Shown: in pieces, positions 22,401-30,343 of the stretch
Layout: the number at the start of each line of letters is the position of its first letter
How positions within the stretch are numbered: the stretch's first letter is position 1
Assembly: GCA_020650975.1 (NCBI GenBank)
Contig: JAIPMN010020153.1
Coordinates: forward strand, 1 to 30,343
Source of the DNA: Apostichopus californicus
Lineage: Eukaryota > Echinodermata > Holothuroidea > Aspidochirotida > Stichopodidae
Direction of reading: 5' to 3'
DNA length: 30,343 nucleotides
Position numbers and translations under genes: made by a program
Notes under the pieces: model-generated
Told to the model about the DNA's origin: nothing
Databases searched by the model: none
Seen by the model: the letters and a program-made list of their open reading frames with translations, nothing else

Positions 22401-25400
22401 AGTAACATCACAGCTTCCTGCATTACTGGTAAAGTCTAATCAGCTTTGAGACATTTGACAATTCCTCTTCCCTGGGAAAATATCAGAATTTTTTTGGGTG
22501 GCCTTATAGGAATTGATGTTATAGCAATGAACTGTATCGACTTGTAACTTTGGACTGTTCTTCATGGTGCAGGGCCTCCAAGTTGCTGTGGGTACTCACA
22601 AAGGCTTAGTACAGATATGGGACGCCAGTTCCCAGAAGAAGTTGGTCACATTGGAAGGTCACTCGGCCAGAGTAGGTAGGTGTCCATCTGACTTGACATT
22701 GATTGTTGCGTGTCATTTCTTTATTACCTTGAGAATGGAGTTAAATATTGAGTACACTTTGAGCAGTGTATCCACGTTAGTTCATATCTTCAAACAGATA
22801 TATGTGTGCTTACTTAGTGTACAGAGGCATACATAGTTTGTAGCATTGCATTTATATTGTCAGTAGTAAACTCACTTATTGGTTTAGAGACATTCAAATA
22901 TTTTCTTCTGGCACTTAATAATAGTTTCATATTTGTCATTAGCTTTGCCTTTACAAGTTAGGTAGCATATCTTTAGTTTGTTATTTGAAAATAGCTTACA
23001 CATGAAACAAGCAGGCTAACCTTATTATAATACACACTGGTATCCTGCCAAACTAAAATCTTTATGGATGAAGTAAAACAGGTTAAATGAGTTAAAAGAT
23101 TCATTTAGATCTTAATTATAATAAACACATTTCCCAACGTACCTAAATTCAGAAAAAATAACTGGGTGAGGTGTAGGAAGTGACCAATGGTCAAAAAAAA
23201 AATTATTCCAAAAGGTTTTTTTTACATAATTCTTGTCATGAACCGAAAGCAACATCGCATTTCAGTTTAAAGAGAGATCTATAAGTGACCAACCATAATT
23301 GAGGTCTATATATTTGACTACCTCTCTAGGCGCTCTAGCTTGGAACGGTGACTCAATCTGCTCTGGAAGCAGGGACAGAATGATTCTGCAGAGGGACAGT
23401 CGTAGTGCCAGCCCATCCTCTGTCAGGAGTCTAACCGGTCATCGGCAAGAAGTGTGCGGCTTAAAATGGTCACCCGACCATCAGTATCTAGCATCTGGTG
23501 GTAATGACAATAAGGTAAGTTGTATCTGTGTTACGGCTCGCTCGCTCGACATAGACAGGTTGCAGTCATTGTCAGAATTATGTAACTGCACCCCCTCCCC
23601 CCACCCCTGGTAAGATGGCATTTGATTGGATCAACAGGCCTCAAAATTATCGTCTGAGACGAAACAGAAAAGGCGGAAGTTGCTGTAAAGGAAAAATAGT
23701 GATAGATGAACAAAATGGCTGGTTTCTTTCTTTCTTCTTTTTTGGGTTTTCTTTTTGGGTTTTTTAGGGTAGATTTTTCTTCTTCATTGTTGTAGGTATG
23801 TAAGCTCCATTTAGTGGAAAATTAAATGATGAGTCAGCTATGTCTTAAATAATTCTAATGGTTAATATCACATAATCCTTTGTTTATAGATTACCTATTG
23901 AGTACTTTAATAGGTCAGTTAAAAACCACAAAAGATTAGGACCTGTTTCTCGTGACTTGTGAGGTGTTTAAGAAACAGTCAGAATGTGGGTTTGTTTGTG
24001 GAACTTAAACTTTCTGGCTATTTTACTACTAAGCCATTGCTTTTTCGTGAATTAAAAAAGTGAATTTCTTGAGATATATATAACATTTTTCATATTGGAA
24101 TTTGTACATGCAACATTAAAATTTGCTAGGCTGGAGTTTTTTACATGCTAGCTTGGTAATTCTATCGAAGAAGAAAAGAAACACATTTTCAGCCCTGCAT
24201 TTCCCAGTCATCGTTTCCTTGTCTCTTCTCATCAGCTATTTGTCTGGAGCCATTCCAGTAACTTCCCGATCCAGCAATATTCCGATCACACGGCTGCGGT
24301 GAAGGCCATTGCCTGGTCTCCGCACCAGCACGGCCTGCTCGCCTCGGGGGGTGGAACGGCGGATAAATATATCCGTTTCTGGAACACCCTGACCGGGCAG
24401 ACTCTGAATGCAGTGGACACAGGTTCACAAGTGTGCAATTTAGCCTGGTCAAAGCATGACAATGAATTGGTAAGTAGATTCTTTGGTCTTTCTACCTCAT
24501 CAGCTCGTAGAGGACTTTCACGACATTATCAGGGAATTGTTTATTTACTAGCAAATAAATGCCTGGTGAAATTTGCATTCAATTCCTCTGTATCATTTTC
24601 AAGGTAATTAACAATATTTTGAAGTTGACATTTTTTAGTACCGAAAGTGAAACATGTGTGATGTAATAGTTACACACTGACAATTTGTTTTGATTTTGAT
24701 GTTGTTGTTTTTTTTCTCTTTAAAATCTTTTTCATTGTTGCATTAACAATATGAGTTACAATAAACATATTGCATTTTATTGCAATAATGCACAATAAAA
24801 AATATTGCAATATTGCACAATATGCATGAATGCATAAATAAATTATTGAATATAGACAGCCATTTGGGTATTGATAATTTCACATCCCCTGAAGCAAATT
24901 TGCACTGTATCCAATCCAAGATCCAAGAGTGGATATTGTATCCAATTATCGTATCCAATCGTATCATGTACGTGTCCGTATACGATCGTATACGTATCGT
25001 ATATTGTATAGTGTATCGTATCATATTGTATCCAATCCAACATTGGAATATGACCCATACAATAAAGTGCATAAAATACCGAAAAGTAAAGCATTTTGCT
25101 GTCAAGGTGTAACTTTGACATCACACCTGTTTGTTTCCAGATGATTAACGGTATTAACTGTGAGAATTTCTACCATCAACATCTTACAAAAGGCCAATGT
25201 AAAGAATTGTATGCAAATTTCACCGGAATTCCCATTTAAATGTCTTCTTCTTTTCATTATACAAATTTCATTTTTACATCTAGACTATACTTTTAAGAGA
25301 GTGAGGAACAACTGTTTCAACAAGGAAAGCTAAATAAGAAATTGAAGGTTGTTCTAGTGGTTGAGATGTATGCTATGTTCATTAATAGGCGGTCACATTC

Positions 25401-27760
25401 ATGTGATTCAATCTCATTAATGCTGATTGTCTTTGTGTAAGTCAATGATCGTTATTATGACCTTGTAATGCTCTAGGAATCGACTGTCAAGTCGATTGGT
25501 GAAGTTTTGAGTAGCAGCGATTAATGCTTTCTTGTGGAATTTTAGAAAGAGTCAAACGTTTACGACTGTGGCATTCTCTTTCTTTTATACTTCCGTCAAT
25601 GCAGGTCAGTACCCATGGATACTCTCAGAACCAGATCTTAGTCTGGAAGTATCCATCGTTGGTTCAAGTAGCCAAACTCACTGGACATACATTTAGAGTT
25701 CTCTATTTGGTAAGTTCACATTTTTAATTCGCTTGGTTGAACATTCCTTCCATTATTTGATGATTTCATATTTCATATTTGATGAATGTACATGGTATCA
25801 ATTAGTAAATGTTACTCCTGGACAGGATATATATATATCGCCGCTGTCAGGGGGCTTCTTTGAACGGTTGCCATGACGACATTTGGATACAAATTCGCTA
25901 CGCTTGTTGATTGCGTTGTAGCTTTTGTCAGCTCTGCTTCTTAATATGTGTATTAGAGCGCTTTTGGATTCCCAAGAAATTGACTGACCAATTTTAATTG
26001 TTTTTAAGTCCCATATATATTTTGAGAGCTCAGTTTCATTTTGGTAACGCTCGTTGCGGAACGATTTGGTATTATATATATATATCGTTATAAATTATTA
26101 ATATATATATTTAATAATCAAGACATACATGAACAGAATGTATTACTAATTCAAATGTGCAGAACATGTGTGAAACAATTCTACGCACAGCCTGGATATT
26201 GTACTTCAAGGCCATTCAATTCAATAACTGTGCAGCTTAACTTAACTCACCAAACGTTAACATTTATTCTACCGCAGGCTGTTTCGCCAGACGGTGAGGC
26301 CATCGTGACCGGTGCCGGGGACGAGACTCTCAGGTTTTGGAATGTCTTTAGCAAATCCAGATCAACAAAGGTATCTCATCCCAGTGGAGACTTACATTAT
26401 TTTTCTTATTTTCATTATTTTTAATCTGATAGAAGAATGTACCGGTTGCATTATTATTGGGTAATACAAGATTTTATTGATGTTTTTAAAGGCATTGAAG
26501 ACTCGCCCCAAACCGCGTGCCGCCCTCTGAAAAAAGTGAACTTTTCGTTGCTTGCAAGTGAAGTTTTCTTCTTGTCGCTACAAAATGCAGACAGTTAAGA
26601 AATGTGATACCTTGTTTTCTTTTATCTAGACCTGAGATGTCCATCTCTGCTATTTACACTGTGTTGTGGGTATTGACCGTAGCTGTATGTATTGACTGTT
26701 CACTAGTGTCTAATTACCGACGGTAGCAAGCTGTGTGTGTATTTTCTGGGATCGATGGTGGTGTCTAACACTTCTGTTACACCTCATTCGAAACTAAGTC
26801 AGATTACCGGCAACAGACATTTCTTTGTGCGCGAGTCTTCACTCCCTTTAATGTACCGTCATTTATGCCTACACTTCGTACCATGCCCCTGGCTTATTAA
26901 ACCTGCAATCCAATACAGATCACTGTTTTTTGACACACACTTATAACTTATTGTTTTAGTAGGTTTGTTTCTTATATTCAACTTCAAACTAACCCCTCTC
27001 GTTGTCGCTTTGATAGACTAAAATAGTAGAACACATTAGCGGGGTATCTTATCTTTCCATCAGACACAGTCCGATTATAGTCCCAGAGTGAATGCTTTAA
27101 CCAGAAATAAAATACAGGCAGTCCGATTTGTGGTATGGGTATTAAATTCACTGCCTGAATAGACATGTCTAACAGGGTTGGGGAGGTTGGGAGGAGGGGG
27201 TTCTGTGAGAATGCTTGTATGAATCCTTTTAAGCCTCTCAAGAAGGAAAATTTGCCTTCATTTCCCGACGGAACATTGTGGAGGCTTCTGTCTACATCAG
27301 ATCTTTCCCTCTGCTCTCAAAACCAATTGTTTTTTGGTACTTTGTTAACGAGTTATCGCAACAGGTGCAATCCCATTGAAGAATGCATTACTGGCGTTTC
27401 TTGTTGCTCTCAAAACGTACTGTTTTTTGGTACTTTGTTAACGAGTTGTCCCAAAGAGTGCAATCCCATTGAAGAATGCACATTTGGCGAGAATGTAGGG
27501 AAATTATATGATTATTTAGTAATTAATAATAATCATTCTCTTTGGTGCCCATGGACAGACCGTCCCGATGGAACGCTGGCTGGGAGTCTCGGTAACTGTA
27601 CACAGCGGCGAATTCATGGCAAAACTTTAAGTTTGGTACCCGCCGTCAGGCTACAGTTGCAGTTGCAGTTATGTTTTCTGATATACCTGTACTTTTTCTT
27701 TTGCTCTTTCTTTTCCAGGAAACCAAATCAGTTTTGAATCTTTTCAATCATATAAGATGA
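16415..27760 (+). CDS. FZR1: FZR1 (Cdh1 / fizzy-related), APC/C activator (11 coding exons)
   Basis: Coding exons are 16415-16489, 18166-18337, 19911-20121, 21042-21225, 21724-21789, 22573-22675, 23330-23514, 24236-24469, 25605-25709, 26278-26370 and 27719-27760. All phases join to a 489-aa product; human FZR1 is 496 aa. All introns are GT-AG except intron 5, which is GC-AG. The N-terminus [13 protein letters not shown] matches FZR1. The C-box DRFIPSR is at 42-48 and the KLLR motif plus basic [11 protein letters not shown] at 155-168. Seven WD40 blades follow, their strand ends reading VYLW, VQIW, MILQ, LFVW, IRFW, ILVW and LRFW. The C-terminal Ile-Arg tail is at 488-489. Sequence matches favour FZR1 over CDC20. 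FZR1 recruits D-box and KEN substrates to the anaphase-promoting complex in late mitosis and G1. TP and SP sites in the N-terminus are candidate CDK sites. Introns 2, 4 and 5 carry tandem arrays touching splice sites. Confidence 0.96.
17235..17390 (+). repeat. Diverged dispersed repeat shared with intron 3 (copy A)
   Basis: ATTGATCAACAATAAA, CCTTTGAACTAATCAAATTT, GGTGAGTTTTT and GTAGCCAAAGGTA occur here in the same order and orientation as related words at about 20765-20905 (ATCGATCAAAATAAA, CTTTCACCTAATCAAATTTA, TGTGAGTTTTG, GTAGCCAAAGATA). The family is not recognised. Confidence 0.5.
17791..17865 (-). mobile_element. Decayed SINE/LINE tail in reverse orientation
   Basis: ATAAGAATAAA, TTGTATAGTGCAATATG and CTTCAAAGTGATTTACAGA, read on the plus strand, correspond in order to the reverse complement of the AAAGCGCTTTGAG / AAAGCGCTATATAG tail of the SINE at 8826-9138. 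Several CpGs have decayed. Confidence 0.45.
18428..19910 (+). repeat. About 105-bp tandem array in FZR1 intron 2, in register with the exon 3 acceptor
   Basis: The anchor ATATGCTGG or a close variant starts near 18428, 18545, 18648, 18753, 18858, 18963, 19059, 19166, 19270, 19375, 19480, 19586, 19700 and 19805. Its next position, 19911, is the first base of FZR1 exon 3. Most spacings are 103-107 bp; three others are about 98, 114 and 117. Typical units contain TTAATAG|ATATGCTGGCC, then GCGTT|GTAAGTTATCGCCC 52 nt later, then CCACATTGGTCTACAG. The leftmost unit shares the 16-base word ATATGCTGGCCTATCA with exon 3. The array has long ORFs on both strands that are artefacts of periodicity. Confidence 0.93.
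20150..20655 (+). mobile_element. Possible LINE 3' relic in FZR1 intron 3
   Basis: A readable stretch from about 20168 to 20396 encodes FLKYCAKIF, then [10 protein letters not shown] and [13 protein letters not shown]. The order resembles the extreme C-terminus of non-LTR reverse transcriptases (FLKY... / HPL... motifs). It is followed by an AT-rich 3' region ending in GGAATAAAGGAAACTGAAC. The resemblance is weak and the element is truncated, so the call is tentative. Confidence 0.35.
20765..20905 (+). repeat. Diverged dispersed repeat shared with intron 1 (copy B)
   Basis: Collinear with 17235-17390 through four short conserved words, including TAATCAAATTTA and GTAGCCAAAGATA. No ends or target duplication can be defined. 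Confidence 0.45.
21174..21520 (+). repeat. 96-bp tandem repeat spanning the end of FZR1 exon 4 and its donor
   Basis: Copies begin at 21174, 21270, 21366 and 21462 (the last partial and diverged), exactly 96 bp apart. Each full unit is the last 52 nt of exon 4 ([17 protein letters not shown]) plus donor GTGAGT and 38 further intron bases. Identical donors therefore stand at 21226, 21322 and 21418. The unit is 32 codons with no stop, so all three donors splice in frame to exon 5. The fourth copy has lost the donor and has amino-acid changes. Confidence 0.95.
21790..22125 (+). repeat. Tandem repeat of about 115-119 bp at the start of FZR1 intron 5
   Basis: The word AAAACTGTCAAGTAG occurs at 21804 and 21923, with a diverged third copy near 22027. 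Units share AAGAAGAGTAC, GACAAGTG, AGCAGAA, CTCTATCCAATTCTATGC and GTTTCAGTG words. The first unit starts at the GC donor of exon 5 (21790), its GGGCAAGTATTC aligning with TCAGTGTTGGTC of the next. Confidence 0.75.
24906..25046. repeat. GTATC/CGTAT low-complexity patch with an 18-bp palindrome
   Basis: In FZR1 intron 8, GTATCCAAT, CGTATC and related words recur many times. A perfect palindrome CGTATACGATCGTATACG lies at 24977-24994. CCAATCCAA words bracket the patch. Confidence 0.6.
26486..26851. mobile_element. TTAA-flanked MITE (copy 2), piggyBac-like ends
   Basis: About 366 bp in FZR1 intron 10, same orientation as 4964-5341 and clearly homologous along its length. Both copies contain GTGTCTAATTACCGACGGTA and GGGATCGATGGTGGTGTCTA. 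It starts TTAA-AGGCATTGAAGACTCG and ends CGAGTCTTCACTCCCT-TTAA. The better-preserved ends here define the inverted repeat. There is no transposase. Confidence 0.82.
27313..27498 (+). repeat. 93-bp duplication, two copies, in FZR1 intron 10
   Basis: GCTCTCAAAAC starts at 27313 and 27406. Both copies share TGTTTTTTGGTACTTTGTTA and TGCAATCCCATTGAAGAATG. The period is 31 codons and the surrounding frame is open from 27165 to 27737. Confidence 0.8.
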
Positions 27761-28055
27761 TTGAGAGCGGACGGGGCTTGAGATGTTTGGTTTGAGAGGA
27801 TGGCAATACATGATGGAGAAGCTGGTGCAACCATTTTTGAAGGGGGGGAAGAAAAACTAGATTCTGTTGAACCTAGAAGCGAGAAGATTTCCCGAAATGA
27901 CTTTTCCAGATTCCCGTCGAAAGAGTTTTATTTTTTGAAGTGGCAGATACGACAGATATGGAACGTTAGTCGAAACAAATTTCTTTACAGAAGAGAGTTT
28001 GTTTAGTGGACACTTTTTGTTAAACCTAGATGGCGATGGGTCAGTTTGAAGTGGT

Positions 28056-28061
28056 AATAAA
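28056..28061 (+). terminator. Candidate FZR1 poly(A) signal (AATAAA)
   Basis: First AATAAA after the FZR1 stop at 27758-27760, giving a 3' UTR of about 300 nt. Further AATAAA words occur at about 28764 and 29060. Confidence 0.5.
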
Positions 28062-29546
28062 GTGTAAATGAGATGGGTATTAATTTAAGATATAAATTTA
28101 TTTTAAAATTATTGATGGATGACACATCATCAGAAGGAATGGACTATTCCGACCGTCCTGTATGCCACACGTTCAGATTTTGAGAGCTTAAAAGTTTTCC
28201 AAGGTGTTAATAGATAGTTTAACATTTGATCCGTGATTTTAAGTTATTGTAAAATGCTGCAACTATTTCAAACAGAATAATATTCGTTTTTTGAAAACTG
28301 CCAAACTAGGGACTGGACGAGTAGTCTAGTTCGTCTGTGTCTGGAAGGTATATCATATCTTTGGTTGCCACTTCTGTGATTAGTGGCAATAACTCAGTGG
28401 CATACATCGGACAAGTAGCATGGTTAACCATTGGTCATATGTAAAAATGGTGCACGTCCGTCTGTTTTCTTAAGTTAGTAACACAAATATTTGCTTTAAA
28501 CATCCTTCCACGTAAACACCTTCCATGAGTAACACCAACAGGATTGCTACTTTTTCATCTTCAAGTCGATGTTAACCAGGCCAAAATTTTGTTCAAAAAA
28601 ACTTCAGAAGCTGTGGCTGAATCTAAGAAGGCACTTTTCCCACGGTAGTAGTGGATAAGATTGTTCCTGCTAGTGTGTTGCTATGGTGATAAAGGCCAAA
28701 ATTTGTACAAGTGTGTTGTCACATATAGGGACACTTAAAAGGAATTTTACATATCTATACTTAAATAAAATTATTAGGAGTCAGGAGGTGGCAGTTTTCA
28801 ATCTTCTCGACTAATGTTACCGGACAAATAATTGAAAGAAATATTCACAACGATTCAGTTTGGATATTTGCATATCTGCCTCAATTATTAAGACGGTGTA
28901 CTATGTATATATCTAATAATATATTCACGTAATCAATGCACATGTGACGAACATGTGAAATCTCTCTCTTTGCTTTGATGTATGTTTCTTCGTTTGTCCG
29001 TCTGTCTGTCCGTCCATCTGCCTGTCGTACTGGTGTTGTTGGTAAAGCAGAAACTGAAATAAAGAAATGGCCTTGGTTTTCGCTTGAATGATAGATGAAC
29101 TTTGACTTGCGTAGTAAAACATGAATATGTTTAGGGTGAGCAGGAACATTGAACTGTTCCGCGATACTGTTTTGACTCAAACGGGAACGTTAATGTTAAC
29201 CATGGTAACGTAAGTGTGAAACGATAATATTAATGCATACTTTTAAACAGCAACAAGAAACTGTGGAGGATAGTTTACTGATGACTCTATCGTATAACAA
29301 AACAAACATTTTACGCAACAGGGTGGGGGAGGAGATAAGTTTGTTTTAGATGCTTTTCTGTGCTTTTAATTTTAAATGGTATGAAACAGCCAAAAAAAAT
29401 TTTTTTCTGTATTAAGTGGGTCTTATTTTTATCTTTTAATCTTGCAGAAATTGCAAGGTATTTTTTAAGTCCAAAAGAGAAGATCATGCTTTACCATTTA
29501 TTTCAGTTTTGGTATTTTTTTTTGCATGTTTGATGGTTTTCGAAAA

Positions 29547-29574
29547 AGAAATATTTAAATATTTAAATATTTCT
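29547..29574. repeat. 28-bp perfect AT-rich palindrome
   Basis: AGAAATATTTAAAT and its exact reverse complement abut with no spacer. A CTCGAG site follows two bases later within TTCTCGAGG. It can form a cruciform and no protein site is assigned. Confidence 0.7.
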
Positions 29575-29642
29575 CGAGGAGGTTACTTTAATTTAAACGA
29601 AAACACTTTTTTAAAATTGGTTAAAAGCCAGTCATATAAAAG

Positions 29643-29691
29643 ATGGCAGTTGTGGCTCTTTATTTCGTCTTAAATCTTTCAGTTCTTGCTG
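29643..29691 (+). CDS. Possible first coding exon of a secreted protein (signal peptide)
   Basis: ATG at 29643 has A at -3 and G at +4. It opens 16 codons, MAVVALYFVLNLSVLA, plus one base before a donor G|GTAAGA at 29692. A short hydrophobic start followed by a phase-1 donor is a common layout for signal-peptide exons. The rest of the gene would lie beyond the window, and no second exon was found within 650 bp. It may be chance. Confidence 0.28.
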
Positions 29692-30343
29692 GTAAGAACG
29701 TTTTTCTTCTTTGATTTGTCCGTTTCTGTCTGTCTCAGTCAAAGAAGCTATGTGATGAGAATGTTTGTAAAATGTTATGTCGAAAACACACAATCTTGTA
29801 TCGCCTATTCACGTATAGGCGTATAGATGTGTCAACCTCTCTGATGTCAATATATCACCAAATACCGATATGTGTGTGTGTATTTTGTCTTTTCTTTGTT
29901 GGCGGAGGAGGGGGTGTGTATTATGTCTATTTTTTACGTTAAACATCCATTTGACGGCGTGAAGGCGAAAAAATGTATGCTCTAAATTTATAAATAAAAA
30001 AGGATTGAAAATAGTTTCATTTGTATGTTTCCTGTTTTGTTTTTTCCTTTGTCCTTTTTTCTAGTTCTGCTGTATATAAGTATTTGTTGTCCATGTATGG
30101 GAATGATAATGTGTTTCACATTATGTAACTTATAATGAAGAGACACAGACAGGATTTGTATGGTGTTTAATGTATAGAGCATAAAATGTATGTGTAGGTA
30201 CCAGTGACGATTACGATGTAATTAATATGACATGAAATTACTTGTCAGTTTGAGATTGATATTTCAATCTCTTAGTGTTATATGATTACCAAAGAAACGG
30301 AAACCAAGATAGAGATATGAAAAGAAATATATATACAATACAT

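Larger units (their letters stand above)
28062..30343. other. Intergenic region downstream of FZR1
   Basis: No conserved gene was recognised. It holds a (TCTG/TCCG)-rich run near 28993-29027, an X-box-like word at 29196-29209, a long AT palindrome at 29547-29574, a possible signal-peptide exon at 29643-29691 and a (GT)n run near 29871-29882. Confidence 0.5.

Noticed and set aside
24743-25124. ORFs rich in Tyr/Ile/Arg on both strands
   Set aside because: They come from the GTATC-rich low-complexity patch in FZR1 intron 8.
16415-27760. CDC20 instead of FZR1
   Set aside because: The N-terminus, the DRFIPSRAG context, KLLRSPRKP and the order of WD40 blade sequences match FZR1, not CDC20.

Overview
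This is a eukaryotic, animal window: AT-rich, intron-rich, GT-AG spliced and full of short transposon relics. Three conserved protein genes can be read exon by exon. None sits in a single ORF; each was rebuilt by joining in-frame exons whose products match known families. The frequent TAGGCCTA-type words, the tRNA-headed SINE and the gene set suggest a marine deuterostome, possibly an echinoderm such as a sea cucumber. That assignment is an inference, not a proof.

Layout. 1-1563: intergenic, with a 42-bp minisatellite at 109-300. 1564-10596 (+): nine coding exons of EBP2/EBNA1BP2, a nucleolar 60S-ribosome assembly factor. Its introns carry a complete hAT-like MITE (3532-4410), a LINE 3' relic (about 4440-4735), a TTAA-flanked MITE (4964-5341), a degenerate tRNA (8335-8402) and a tRNA-derived SINE (about 8826-9138). 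10597-13172: 3' UTRs and spacer between two convergent genes. 13173-15427 (-): four coding exons of CFAP144 (FAM183), an axonemal microtubule inner protein. 15428-16414: a head-to-head promoter region with an RFX X-box-like site. 16415-27760 (+): eleven coding exons of FZR1 (Cdh1/fizzy-related), the APC/C activator, 489 aa from C-box to IR tail. 27761-30343: FZR1 3' UTR, then intergenic sequence with a possible signal-peptide exon at 29643.

The most unusual feature is in FZR1. Three tandem arrays meet or run across splice sites at three consecutive introns. (1) A roughly 105-bp array in intron 2 (about 14 units) is in exact register with the acceptor and first bases of exon 3. Most units resemble a decoy 52-nt exon. 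(2) A 96-bp array repeats the last 52 nt of exon 4 together with its donor, giving three in-frame donors that could add 32 or 64 residues to the first WD40 blade. (3) An array of roughly 115 bp begins at the donor of intron 5, which is a GC-AG intron. Whether these arrays affect splicing cannot be told from sequence alone.

The EBP2/CFAP144 tail-to-tail order matches what I remember of human 1p34. The shared CFAP144/FZR1 promoter pairs a cilium gene with a cell-cycle-exit gene.
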